Of a stretch of DNA of 64,000 nt, positions 31,943-43,616 are shown piece by piece (within the stretch, counting starts at the first letter, position 1; every line of letters begins with the position of its first letter). The stretch is from Eublepharis macularius (lineage: Eukaryota > Chordata > Lepidosauria > Squamata > Eublepharidae): contig NC_072800.1 in assembly GCF_028583425.1 (NCBI RefSeq), positions 93,465,001 through 93,529,000 on the forward strand, read 5' to 3'. Below the pieces are notes generated by a model. It worked only from the letters and a program-made list of their open reading frames with translations, searched no databases and had not been told where the DNA came from. A program made the position numbers and the translations under genes.

Positions 31943-32654
31943 AACCATGAATCGGCCAGCAGAGTCACCAGCACAGGTACCAGACCCTGCAACAGACCCA
32001 GATGCCAGCTCTGCCCCTATATCTACCCAGGGAATACAATTACAGGACCCAATGGCATCAACTACACTGTCTCTGGCTCTTACAGCTGCTCATCCTCCAA
32101 TCTGATATATGCCCTCATGTGCCAACAATGTCCATCTGCTCTGTACATTGGACAAACCAGCCAACCTCTGGGCAAAAGAATAAATGGACACAAATCTGAC
32201 GTTAAAAATGGCAACATCCAGAAACCAGTGGGAGAACACTTCAATCTACCAGGACACTCCATCTAGGACTTAAAGGTCACTGTAGTTCAACAGAAGCCTT
32301 TCAAAACCAGAATCCAAGGGGAAGCTGCTGAATTGGAATTCATATGTAAATTTGATTCAGTCAGGCTTGGATTGAATAGAGACTATGAATGGTTATCTCA
32401 TTATCAGAAGTAACTGACTTCATTATCAGAAGCAAACTGATCCCATTATCAGAAGCTACTGATTGCATCTACTCCCCCTCCCCTCTCCACCTATATCTCT
32501 GACCAGTTTCTTCTTACCCTCCACGCATCTGACGAAGAGAGCTGTGATTCTCTAAAGCTTATGCCACAATAAAGTTGGTTAGTCTTAAAGGTGCTACTGG
32601 ACTCTTTTCGATTTTGCTACTACAGACTAACACGGCTAACTCCTCTGGATCTAC
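31943..32654 (+). mobile_element. 5'-truncated Penelope-like element with GIY-YIG domain
   Basis: This is the copy that identifies the family. About 32090-32400 translates in plus orientation to a PLE GIY-YIG endonuclease: 'LIYALMCQQC', then 'ALYIGQTSQPLGKRINGHKS', 'PVGEHFNLPGHS', and a C-terminal 'LEFICKF...LGLNRDY'. After it come tandem 'cattatcagaag' repeats, a C/T-rich stretch, one hammerhead-like unit (about 32525) and the shared 3' end 'ctcctctggatct'. 'aaacaagactg' flanks it at 31932-31942 and 32655-32665. It is a broken, 5'-truncated copy without reverse transcriptase. Confidence 0.85.
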
Positions 32655-32934
32655 AAACAAGACTGGGCCTGATTTATTCTGAGGCTCATAAAAATAATCC
32701 CAATTTGTCAGATCAAACTTGGTAGGCAAGAAACAAACCCCACTTTGTTACAGCACCACATTCTGATGTCACAATAAACGGAGGTTAGCTTGACGACTTT
32801 CTAAACCTGTAAGTCTTCAATCTTGGCACTGAATGTGAGGGAAAAGGTGGAGCGTTCTGGTCACGAAGCTGTGTCCTTTCCCATGATGTCTCAATAGATG
32901 CTCAGCCCACTGAATGATAATTCCCGGGGCATTT

Positions 32935-33145
32935 ATATTTTGTAATTGCTCATAGCTGACTTATAGCAACCCCTGCTGGGGTTTTCTAGGCAAGAAGCTA
33001 ACAGAGGTGGTTTGCCAGTGCGGTCTCTGAAACCCTCGGCCTTCTTTGGAGGTCTCCTATCCAAGGACTAACCAAGGCCGACCCTGCGCAGCTTGCAAAA
33101 TCTGATGCGACTGGGCTGGCCTGAGCTATCCAGGTCAAGGCATCT
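32935..33145 (-). repeat. 5S rRNA-derived SINE with Bov-B tail
   Basis: Reverse-strand reading gives 'tacctggatagctcaggcc', 'gggtcggccttggttagtccttggataggagacctcc', 'ggcaaaccacctctgttagc' and the 'gggttgctataagtcagctatgag' tail. The 5S-like box lies at about 33060-33110. Confidence 0.75.
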
Positions 33146-33607
33146 TTTCTCTATCCAGATCAATAATCTCCAGGAAGTCGACTGCACGGTTACAGTTACG
33201 GACTGGAAACTGAGGTACGAAAGCAAATCAAGGCTGGATTGACCGGGTCTGCTGCCGTGTTCCAAACTGGACATATTTTCTCATTGGAGGGTTACCATTG
33301 GAACGGCACCCTCCCCTTTAACTTGCACTGGTTGCTCAAATCACATCCATAATCTTAGGCACTGAGAAATTTGAAATCTGAACATGTTAAGTATCTGTAC
33401 GCAAACCAGCAATGCCTTTTGGGGGACAGCAGTTCATTGTTCTACACAGCAACACACAAGTCACCGTGTCCTCATCTTTTCAAACCATGCTTGTCTAATC
33501 CTGCACTCGTCGCAATGTTTACATTCACGTGACAGCATTTCAATGAGGGCTAAATTTATGCAGCCTGTTCCTCTTTTCTCTGTCGCCATGCCAATAAGAA
33601 ATGGGGT

Positions 33608-33968
33608 AACCAACCAGAAGGCACCCCCAGTATATGAAACCAAACAACTCGGTGGTGAAACCACAACTGATTGCAGATTTCTCTTCGGCTTCAGTTATTT
33701 CCGAAAGAAATAGGAAAAGATATTGACTTAATATTAGAGAATCGGTGAACTCTATTTATGCGGCGGGCACCGACATCAAGCATCTTTGTTGTAACTATTT
33801 ATATATATTGGAAAATCATATTTGTATGAATATTTATTAGGAGGATATAAGTATTTATTTATAAGCACTAGTCACTTTACACTTGAATACACTTTATATT
33901 TATAGATATTGAGTTTTGTATTTTTGTATTCCCTCCAGTTGTGGTTTCACCACCGAGTTGTTTGGCTT
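33608..33968. mobile_element. Second foldback retroelement family with exact 15-bp target duplication
   Basis: 30-bp perfect inverted arms at 33640-33669 and 33936-33965 (key core 'tcggtggtgaaacc') enclose an AT-rich centre. 'aataagaaatggggt' occurs exactly at 33593-33607 and 33969-33983. The left side has about 30 bp outside the arm, the right almost none, so it is an asymmetric head-to-head arrangement of one 3' end. No coding region was seen. The family is not recognised by name; the structure matches the PLE foldbacks. Confidence 0.75.
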
Positions 33969-33983
33969 AATAAGAAATGGGGT

Positions 33984-34980
33984 GGCTGGCCTGTATTCCT
34001 AGGCTGGCACGGGTACAACAGCCTTTAAAGGGATGCTGTACTGAACCAGCTGTGTCTCAGGAGACAGAGGTGCTTACTCTGAATTCCAGAATGTTCCAGA
34101 CTCCCTCCTGGCTGCTTTTTCTCCTGGAATGCCCGGAACACCCAGTGATAAATAAATGGCTAGCTACTGCGTGCTGATACTGTTTGCTCTCTGCCCTGGT
34201 AGGGGACGCCTCAGGCGGGCAGGAGGTCCAACGGCAAACCATCACCCATGTCTTGTTCTCCATTCATAGATTAAAGTTTTGAGGCAATGCGAGCAGGGTG
34301 GGTTTTATCAGGCTGGCTAGGTGATCTCAACTAACCCAAGAAACCGGAGGAGCGAGCCACTATCTTTACATTTTGGGGCCTTGCCTATACACTCAGTAGT
34401 ATTCCATCAAGTATTGACCTTGTGGCTCTGTGCAATGTCTGTGCTACATATTTGCACCATGAAAAGAATTGTGTGCATCATGTATTTTAGCTGGTTTTCC
34501 TGAGTGGCTCTCTTATCAAGCTGAGCAACAAGCAGAAGGTTCTGTTAATAATCGAGCTGCCGGTTAGTTATTGGGGAAGCTGAAGAGCGTGCTGCACTGC
34601 AGAGGAAAGCTTTGTTTGGTGAGATTAGCTCAGTCCAAACAAGGGAGTTGAAATCAAGGCTTTGATTGCATCCCTGGGCCAGGCCGCTCAGCCAGTGCCG
34701 CGCACACAGGTTCGATGGCCGCTTTTCAGCTCAGTTGAAGAACGGCAGCCATTTTGGGATCTCAACCGTTGCTCAAGAGAAGCACAGCGTCCATTTTGTG
34801 ACCAGAGGCTGTCAGAGGGAGCTGGAGAGAGGTCCCTCCTCAGCCTATGCAAAGTTCGATCCTGGCCCCAGCCTGGTGGAACTGTCTCCTGAAACCGGAG
34901 CCCGGCAGGATCTGCTGTTCTTCCGCCAGGCCTGTAAGACAGAGATGTTCCGCCAGGCGTGTGATTGAGGGTGGGCTAGG
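33984..34980. other. Intergenic, nothing firm recognised
   Basis: Open frames around 34660-34970 lack any domain or splice context. A G-run is at 34996-35006. Confidence 0.3.
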
Positions 34981-34984
34981 CCTC

Positions 34985-35258
34985 CGCCAGCCGTGGGGGG
35001 GGGGGAGTTGATGAATGCTAAAATGCCCCCCACCAGATGTTTTTAGCACCATTCTGTTTTAAAACTCTGTTTATACTGTGGTTTGCCGCCCTCTTGATAC
35101 CTTTTTAAATTATTTATTATGTAAACTGTGATTTTAATATGTTTTTATGAATTTATAAATTCTCGTCATATTGTGACGATGTTTTTAACTGATGTAATCC
35201 ACCCCGAGCCTGGCCATGGGGAGGGCGGAATAAATATAATGAAATAAATAAATACTAC
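34985..35258 (+). mobile_element. L2-like LINE 3' UTR
   Basis: An AT-rich 3' UTR ends in the L2-type terminus 'ccaccccgagcctggccatggggagggcgg' followed by (AAAT)n at 35240-35255. The same terminus is embedded in the PLE at 27948-28010. Similar ends: about 36040-36185, 38780-38945, 59800-59905. Confidence 0.6.
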
Positions 35259-35618
35259 TCCAAGCACTCCAGTCTTGATCTACTGGGAGGTGGCACTTCA
35301 CTGTCTTCGTGCCACCTCCGCCTGGGCTTTCCACCACCACCACCATTCTTGCAGAATGGGGGAGGGTCCTAAGGGGCTACAGGCCCAAATTCGTCCTGCC
35401 TGGAGGCCTCGTGGCTACCTCATGGGCTGGTGGCACAGCTTCCCTTGCAGGCTCTGGCACGGTGGCCCTCGGTGGTGCTGCTTCATCCTCAGCAGGGGCC
35501 TCTGAGTGCTGGCCCCTCTCTAGTCCTGCTAGTCCTCCTCAGCCCCTGCCTGGGCTCCTCCCCTGAGATTTGTGAGTTGGAATCACTCAGATGGCCGGAG
35601 AGGGACGTGACAGGCTTA

Positions 35619-35892
35619 ATAATAATAATAATAACAACAACAACAACAACAACAACATTCGATTTATATACCGCCCTTCAGGACAACTTAATGCCCACTC
35701 AGAGCGGTTTACAAAGTATGTCATTATTATCCCCACAACAAAACACCCTGTGAGGTGGGTGGGGCTGAGAGAGCTCCGAAGAGCTGTGACTGACCCAAGG
35801 CCACCCAGCTGGCTTCAAGTGGAGGAGTGAGGAATCGAACCCGGTTCTCCAGATTAGAGTCCCATGCTCTTAACCACTACACCAAACTGGCT
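35619..35892 (-). repeat. Type 1 tRNA-derived SINE
   Basis: Complete reversed copy, from an (ATA)n(ACA)n tail at 35619-35657 to 'ccaaactgg' at the head. An L2-like tail (about 35895-36185) follows. Confidence 0.75.
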
Positions 35893-36238
35893 TTCTTGGT
35901 CATGGCACCAAAACTTTGGAACTCCCTTCCCAATGAGACTCATCAGTCTCTCTCTATCATTGCTTTCTCCCAGTTGATGTACCCAAGTAACTTATTAGCT
36001 CTCCTCCCTGGCCGTGTTAAGTGTATGTCTATGTTTTTAATGAATTTTAAAAATATTTTATATATGCCTTATTTTAAATGCTGCTTTACTGATTTAAATG
36101 CTTTAATGTTTTTGTGAGTGCCACCTCAGGAACCCTATTCGGATGGAAAGGCAACGTAGAAATTGTTTTAAATAAATAAATAAAATGTGTAATTCTGGAA
36201 GATCTCCAGGCGCCTCCTGGAGGTTGGCAACCCTCTTC

Positions 36239-37370
36239 ATGGAGGCGACCCCTACTTACCCACCCACCCATCCTTGTGCCGGTTGCTCTCCAGACCCTCA
36301 CTGACCTATTCTGGATCCTGGAGGGTTTTCAGTCTTTGTACAATCCCTCGGGCTGAAAGCGCAGCGCACTTCTGGGCTCTCCATGCTGGGCTGAGCATTT
36401 GGCAGCTTGGAAATCAGATCATCTACACAAGGAAAAGCACATCAAGAAATATCAGGTGTCATTCATATTACTCAGACCATTGATCTTTACATATCAAACC
36501 GGATCTCCAATCGACTGTTCAGGTGAACTTTAAGTATCACTGCAATTCCATCTTGAAAACATTCCTATTTTATTTCTTGCAACGCCATGCCGAGCGAAGC
36601 AGAAAATGGCTACTCTTCTCCTTTCTATGGAAGCTGTGCAGGGACTCCAAAACGTTCAGTTTCATAAAAACTCCCTTTCAGCCCATCTTCTCTTGCTATG
36701 CCATAGCCAGGCTGCGGTGACTGCAGGACAAGCTTAATAAAGCAGCCAACAAATGCTGGTTAACCCACAATTTTATTTTTACTGGTCTGCCCATAACTAG
36801 AATAAAATAATCCACTTCTATTAATATTCCCCTACCTTGGTCACCGGGAGGGATTTCCTTGTCCCCACAAACAGGTGGGACAGTGGCTGTGAGTGGCTTG
36901 ACACACACCAAATTAATTAAATTGGTCATAGCAAAGTTTCTGCAGAATTATTTACCGTTTCTCTCCATATGAGAGGCATTTCTGTTGAATATGCCATTGT
37001 GTGATAAGACCTGCTATTTACCTTGGACCTGCTCCACCACAAATTCTCTGGCACAAGCTCCTCAAAATAGTGGCAGGTTTGCAGGGACAAAACTTCCTGG
37101 TGGACGGGTACCCCTGGATAATGAGTCAACCCCATGGAAGCCAAAGCCAATTCTGGCTACCCCCACCCATCTGACTGTGTGAAAGTGTGTTCCAGTTAAA
37201 AAGGCAGACAAGCCTCCATTTCCACAAGGATCTGGCACCCAAGGTGAGTAATCAGGCCAGAGGAGGAAACTATCATTGATGAACAGACCAGTATCTTATA
37301 GAAGCAACATTTCAATCAACCAAGATTCATTCAGATGTGGCACGTCCATACAGAAAGTTGGTAGATAATG
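36239..37370. other. Intergenic, nothing recognised
   Basis: A half copy of the gttgccaac MITE lies just before it (36186-36238). No gene or repeat was supported in the rest. Confidence 0.3.
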
Positions 37371-37575
37371 GCCGTTTCTGCACGTCTGACCTGCATCGCC
37401 CGAAAGTCCCAGGAGGCAGCGTCTTCTCACGTGAAATCGCACCAGGAAGACGCTATTTCGCGCAAAACTCCCAGATAACAGCGTCTTCCTGGTGCGATTT
37501 TGTGTGAGAAGATGCTGTCTCCTGGGAATTTTGCACTATGTTTCGCAGGCAAGTAAGACATGTGGAAACAGCCCA
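37371..37575. mobile_element. Palindromic MITE (ggccgtttc family)
   Basis: 'ggccgtttctgcac' on the left and 'gtggaaacagccc' on the right. Inner 'gcgtcttctcacgtgaaatcgcaccaggaagacgct' is mirrored by 'agcgtcttcctggtgcgattttgtgtgagaagatgct' (37420-37510). Probable relative of 13590-13860. Confidence 0.65.
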
Positions 37576-37909
37576 AATCTGGAACATTTTCTTGGTTCTT
37601 GGGGAAGTGTTCAAAGTCAGCTTCTGCGATCTGTAAGGGCAGCTTCAAGACCCTTCTTTTTTGTGGATTTCAGCTGCAAGTCACCAGTGCAAACTCATCA
37701 CTGGTGTGGTTGCCTTTGCAAGCTGACAGAAATGGCACAGCAGTGAGACCAAACCTTTGGCTTTACCATCCGTATAGGGAAGAAGCAAAGCCAGGGGATG
37801 TGGCAACACTCCTCACCCTCGGGAAGGCAGCTGAAATCCAAGCCTTGGCACAGTCCAGATATTGTCTCTCTACACACATATACATCTCTACTTTTTAAAA
37901 ACATAGGCT

Positions 37910-38530
37910 TTTAGCATGGAGTGCGGTGGCAAAAAAGGCTAATTCAATCCTGGGTTGTATCAAAGGGGCCATAGCATCGAAATCGCAGGAGGTCATAGCC
38001 CCTCTCTATACTGCCTTGGTCAGGCCACACCTGGAGTATTGTGTGCAGTTCTGGAGGCCTCACTTCAAAAAGGATGTGGACAAAATCGAGAGGGTGCAGA
38101 GGAGAGCGACAAGAATGATCAGGGGTCTGGAGACTGAGCCCTACGAGGAAAGGCCGAGGGCCTTGGGAATGTTTAGTTTGGAGGAGGTTGAGGGGGGACA
38201 TGATTGCTCTCTTTAAGTATTTGAAAGGCTGTCATTTGGAGGAGGGCAAAGAGCTGTTCCAGTTGGCAGCAGAGGGTAGGACGCGAAGCAATGGGCTAAA
38301 ACTACACGCACAAAGGTACCGGCTGGATATTAGGAAAAAACTTTTTCACAGACAGAGTAGTTCAAAGGTGGAATCAGCTGCCTAGGGAGATGGTGAGCTC
38401 CCCCTCACTGGCAGTTTTCAAGAAGAGGCTGGATGAATACTTGTCAGAGATGCTTTAGGCTGATCCTGCACTGGGCAGCGGGTTGGACTAGATGATCTGT
38501 ATGGCCCCTTCCAACTCTATGATTCTATGA
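37910..38530 (+). mobile_element. CR1 LINE, end of ORF2 and 3' UTR
   Basis: Well preserved. The frame at 37926-38216 reads 'KANSILGCIKGAIASKSQEV', 'YTALVRPHLEYCVQFWRPHF', 'DVDKIERVQRRATRMIRGLE', the conserved tail of a CR1 reverse transcriptase. The 3' end has 'ttggactagatgatctgtatggccccttccaactctatgattctatga'. It is 5'-truncated, so not autonomous. Confidence 0.9.
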
Positions 38531-39394
38531 GTTAATTTAGTTATACATTTGAAATCTGGGGGTTATATTTTTAAAACAGCTGTTTTGAATGCTGGCACTG
38601 TCCAACAGGAGACAGAGTGTCCTGAGAGGCAGAGGCTTTCTGGTGGTGGTACCCTGCTTAAGGCACTTGCTCCAAAGAGTCTTAGCAGGCATAAGGGGAT
38701 GCTTCAGGAGGTGAATGAAGTTCATTCTGTACCAATAAGCAACAGGAAGTTTTTGATTTTCTAGTTGGTTTTGGAAAATTTCTTATTTCAGCTGCTCTCG
38801 TGACTCTTACGTTTTCCATTTTATGGATTTTATTGTTGTTTTCTCCACACTGATCCTCCGTTTTTATATTTTATCGATATTGTATGTTGCAAGCCGCTCT
38901 TGCAAGCCACCTTATGTTGATGTGTTTAAAAAATGTAAATAAAAGCATCACATTGCATCCCAGCCTGACACTAGGAGATTGAACAGAAGAAAACATGCAA
39001 CTGAGAAATGAATGCACATGTCTATCAATGCACACACACACACCCAATGGTTGGGAAGGGCTAGTTTCTGTGAAGTGCAGACACTTATGACTTATGGATA
39101 TAAACACTGATAGTGAAATGGGTCAGAAAGCCACAACAGGCGCGGTCCAATGGTCAATGGGCATCATGCAACCCCTTTTAACAAGCTTTCAATCATCTTG
39201 GTTTTGGGGGGGAAGAGATTTCAGCACGTGAAATCAATGGAATGAAACGCTTAACTGTGGCTGAATCAGCATCACGCATTCTTTTCATCACCCTTCTGCA
39301 ACTTAAAATGTGAGCACTGAGCAGACTCGCCAGATGGAAATGTGCCCTAGCTCTTCCCTGCTAAGCCTCGTCTCGAAGGCAGGTGAACTGTGGC

Positions 39395-39675
39395 TCACAG
39401 CGGACTTACAGAGCAGACGAACGTTTGGCTTTGACAGACGTGCTCACGGAGAACAGATCCATCAATGGCTATCAGCCACAACGGTTCAATGGAACCTCCA
39501 CGTTCAGAAGCAGTGTACCTTGGAATATCAGTGCTCGAGGGGCATCCTCAGGAGGCAGCTTTGGCCTCCATGCCTTGCTCACAGGCTTTCCAGGGTCATC
39601 TAGTTGGCCACTGCATGAAAGGAGATGCAGGATTAGATGGACCACTGGCCTGATCCAGCACAGCATGAAGGCAGG
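39395..39675 (+). mobile_element. CR1 3' UTR fragment
   Basis: 'aatggctatcagccacaacggttcaatggaacctccacgttcagaagcagtg', 'ggccactgcatgaaaggagatgcaggattagatggaccactggcctgatccagcac' (landmarks at about 39465-39515 and 39605-39662). A decayed relative is at about 58545-58650. Confidence 0.65.
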
Positions 39676-41858
39676 CCAAGGGGACCAGGGCTGGATAGGC
39701 CTCAGCTGCTGTAACGATGGGAGAATCGGGCACCGCTTGGCAGCCTGATGTAGGGAACCTCTTAGGCAGATCCCAGGGGCTGCATGGTCCGGCCTCCGGC
39801 TGGCACGCTGGGCGCATTAGGCTTGCTTGACAGTATCCTGAGCACCTGTGGGCCATATGTGGAGTCTTGAGAGTCTTTGTTCCTTTTGAAAGCAAGTGCC
39901 TAGTCCTCTTGGTGGGCCAGACAAGACTTGTAAGGCTTAGACGCCAGAGGACCGGGCGGGGCTTCCAGTAGCCAGGGAAATGGGCTTTTCAGCACTCAGC
40001 TTGGCGCAGGGGTGGGTGGGGAGAGCAGCCAACTAACACAAAAAGATGGTGGTTGTGGTACCACCTGAGCCCCTCCATCCCCTCCCCCTGCATTAGCGCC
40101 ACCTCTGGTCTTCTGAGCTAACAGCTGTCTACTAGCCCTGAGCCTTTCTTGGGAGTCCCCCTTTAACGCCCAACTCTCTGTTCAAACACCCTCTAACTGT
40201 GCAACATCGCTTAAACACAGGATGGCACACTTCCGGCTCCTGGGGAGGAATGGGGGGGGGCTGGGCCCAGAAGGGTGTGCCTTTTGGCAGAGAACACCCG
40301 GTCGAGGGTGTTCTACATCTTGACTGTGCCGGGCTTTAAAAGACTGATTGGACCGCCTACAGCCAGCAGAATGCAGTGTGAATGGGCCACGTCACACTCC
40401 CAGGTTGGCCACAATCAATCCCAGCTCTTCCAGGGCCAAACCAGACATTACTTGCGAGTTTCATGCTTGGAGTGCCTGTTGATTTTTTTAAAATCCATTT
40501 TTCAGGTGCACAGAGGCCAAATTAAGACTGGGACTGTCTGGGTGTGAGTGAGGGCGGGAGGGTAAAGCCTCCCCTTATGCAAGAGCCTGAACTTCCCTCC
40601 CCACAGCCCCAATCTGAATCTGGCCCACCGTGAACCTGAAAATGCAGCTTTAGAAATTGCCGAAAGTGTCAAAATGGAACTCCCCGCACACATTCAGTCT
40701 GGCCCCGAAACGCCTACCTTTCGGAAAGGGTGTTTGCAAACACTTGTTCATCATGTTCACAAATTACATTTTGAGCTGAATACTTCAAGGGGGGGGAAAG
40801 GCTTTTAGAAAACATAAGGCCAGGCCTGCAGAAAATGGCTGCCAAGCCTGGCTCAGCGCGACTCTTTATGCCGAAAAACGCAACCTGCACAATGGAGATT
40901 TTCCTTTTGTTGGTCTTTATTTCCATTGCACCCTGGATACAAAACTACACCTGGAAATACTTTTTTTTTTTCTTAAACAGAGCTGGACTGCATCTTCATG
41001 AGATTAAAAAGAATTTTAAAATAATCGCTGTGGCATGGGAGAAAGGCAGGGCAAAGAAGAATAAATATATATGCAAGAGGTGGGGCGCAGAGGAGGAGAA
41101 GAGCAGAAGGTGCGTGCAGCCAAAGTGTTTCGAGGCCAGGGATGGAGGCAGGCACAGCGGGATGAGGAAGCCAAAGGCCATGGCAGAAAGGAGTCCCTTG
41201 GAGTGTGTGAGCTGAGCAACTCAATACGGTTTACCCGGGGCAGGCAGGAGACGGTCTTGCTCGTGGATGCGGTAGGCAAAAGAAGAACCATTTTTAACCA
41301 TCCCACCCCAAAGCTATCCAGGTATGTCCTGCCAGACTTGTGATCGATCCTTTTGAAACTGTCAGGAAAGAGAACGGATTACAAATGTGGAGTGGGTGGG
41401 TTTGGAATTTGGTTTCTGAGCCGCCACGTTTTCAACCCTTCCACGAGGGCTAGAAACGCTCTTAAGTAAGATTCTCAAATGTTCGTCTCGAGTCTGGCGA
41501 TTACAGCGCACAAAGATGAGAACTGCCACCTCTCCAGTCCCCAGCGGGTTTGTGGGTTAGTTTGGCTAGGGGCTGTGGTGGAGGGGGGAGAATCCGCTCT
41601 TGATTCCCCCAGGCGGTACGTATTTGGTACAGTGTGGCAGGCCTCACTGCCTCTGCAGTGCCCACCTTGACTTCCCACTCAGGCCACGGCCTCATGAAAC
41701 ACCCCCTTCCACATCCAGCAGTCTTTGTAGTGGTTTCCCCCCCACATCGGGCAGGTCTGGCGCTCTGGACTTGGCCACGGAGGGGGAGCAACAGAGGGAA
41801 CGGAGACGAGAAACCCTTGGCAGAGCTAGAACTGTTCCTTTCCCTACGTTGTGTGGTG
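39676..41858. other. Intergenic and probable 3' UTR of ZNF282
   Basis: No coding exon was found. On the minus strand an AATAAA lies at 40922-40917, about 940 bases past the ZNF282 stop, and is the best poly(A)-signal candidate. No clear repeat was recognised between 39676 and 41858. Confidence 0.35.
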
Positions 41859-42577
41859 TTAAGGGAGCGGGTCCCCAGCCAAGGAGGGAAGGAGACGCTG
41901 GGAAGGGGGCCCAGCCTCCGTGCTGTGAGTTCTCAGGTGGTCCTTGAGGGACTCCTTGTAGCGGAAGCTGCGCCCACACTCCGCACACTGGTAGGGCCTC
42001 TCCCCCGTGTGGATTCTCTGGTGCTTGAGCAGGTTCTGTTTGCGGATGAAGCGCTTGCCGCAGACGGGGCACTGGAAGGGCCGCTCCCCCGTGTGCAGGC
42101 GCTGGTGGTTCTGGAGATGCTCCTTGCGGCTGTAGCACTTGCCGCATTCCTCGCACTTGTAAGGACGCTCGCCCCGGTGGGTCATCTGGTGCCGCACCAG
42201 CCCCGAGTGGCAATTGAAGCTTTTGCGGCACTCGGCGCACTCATAGGGACGTTCCTGGCCGTGGTGGCTCCTCTGGTGGACTTTGAGGCTCTTCTTCACC
42301 CCAAACATCTTGCCACACTCGCTGCAGCCGTGTGGCCTCTCAGCTGGCCCTTGGGGTGCAAATATGCTTTGCAACTCGCTGTCTAATTCAAGAGATTTAC
42401 CCGGTCTGCTCCTGGCCGGGCTAAGGGGCTGTGAGATGGGGCCGCATGGACCCACGTAGGCTTCCACTGCTGCAGCAGCTGCTGGTGGTTCCCCCTGGAA
42501 CAAAGGCTCCCCAGGCCTTGCTGGTTCTTCTGGGCCCTGGCGCTGTTCTTCTGCTTTGACCGCCATGCCATCACCGG
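41859..42577 (-). CDS. ZNF282: ZNF282 (HUB1), zinc-finger exon
   Basis: Last exon of seven; acceptor tcttccag, phase 1, stop at 41861-41859. Residues about 303-541. After an acidic alanine/proline-rich linker with a SUMO-type site (MAVKAEEQ) it has five C2H2 fingers at about 385-522 joined by TGERP-type linkers: 'HGCSECGKMFGVKKSLKVHQ', 'YECAECRKSFNCHSGLVRHQ', 'YKCEECGKCYSRKEHLQNHQ', 'FQCPVCGKRFIRKQNLLKHQ' and 'YQCAECGRSFRYKESLKDHL'. I recognise the same order and wording as human ZNF282, a nuclear DNA-binding factor first found as a repressor binding the HTLV-I U5 element. All cysteine and histidine ligands are intact. Confidence 0.92.
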
Positions 42578-42763
42578 CTGGAAGAAAGAAAGGAACAGGC
42601 CAGAGTTATTCATCCCTTGGGAAAAAATAAGCCAATTCTATGGAGAAACTGGTCAAGAGAGACAGCATCAAGTAGTGAAGAGATCCAACTTCAAATCCCT
42701 TCACAGCCACCTTCAAGTAGCCTAACCTATTTTGTAAGAGCCCCGTTCCCACATTATAGTGAG

Positions 42764-43298
42764 CAGGGGTGTGTATCCGATTCAGGTATTTCGGGTATCC
42801 GATTCGGCCCAATTTGGAAATACCGAAACAAAGCTTCCCGAAGTATTCGGGAAGCTTTGGGGGGGCTGGGGGTTAAGTTTAAAGGGCCCTGTTGCAAGCA
42901 GATGGGCCCTTTAAACTTTTCCATTCCCACCCTTTCCTCCCCACCCCCACTTACCTGGCACCGGCTGGAGGAGGAGGCCCTCCCATCTTCCTGCTGGCCT
43001 CCAGCGGTGGCGGCCCTCTCTGCTGGCCAGCTGCGCCGGCCGCAGTGGCAGCAGGGAAGGCCCTCTCCGCTGGCCATCTGGCCAGCACGGCATTGGTGGC
43101 TGGAGCCTGACCAGGTAAGTGGGTGGGGGGATAGGAGTTTAAGGGTGGGAGTGGCCTCCCCCCCTCCCCCGTCATTTCAGAGCATACTGAAACGACTTAG
43201 AAACCCGAATCCGAAGCGAGTTTTTTTCCGAAGCTTTTCCACCGCTTCGGGTAAACCCGAAGTGGGAAACCTGAATATTTTTCGGGTGCACACCCCTA
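42764..43298. mobile_element. Non-autonomous hAT-like transposon
   Basis: Ends CAGGGGTGTGTATCCGA and TTCGGGTGCACACCCCTA are inverted copies of hAT type. Flanking 'atagtgag' (42756-42763) and 'atagtgaa' (43299-43306) give an 8-bp duplication with one mismatch, the hAT length. Inside, both flanks carry 'ttcggg'/'cccgaa' blocks round a GC-rich core; no transposase. About 535 bp, in the last intron of ZNF282. Confidence 0.85.
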
Positions 43299-43616
43299 AT
43301 AGTGAATGCACATAGAATCTATGAACAGTGTACGTTTCATTTTTTAAAATACATGCATTGAGTCATTCTTATTTTACATTCAACATGTGAACAGCTGCAT
43401 GTGTGACTTAAACCCAACATTTATCCAGCTACTGATCCCCAATTTCTTTGTAAAGAGAATGTGCGGTTGGCTCTTTTCTTACGAATTTACATGCAGAAAG
43501 CATAACAGTTCACTGTAACAAGAACAGAACTGAGGGGGTTGTGAAGGCAAAATAGGGAAGGAAAGACCCCTGTATGCTGTTCTGAGGTCCTTGGGAAAGG
43601 TAGGAGAAGCATTTAT

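Noticed and set aside
34661-34968. Overlapping plus-strand frames
   Set aside because: Two frames overlap with unrelated translations, no domain, likely repeat-derived.
41634-42386. 250-codon plus-strand frame
   Set aside because: Antisense shadow of the ZNF282 finger exon; C2H2 coding is on the minus strand.
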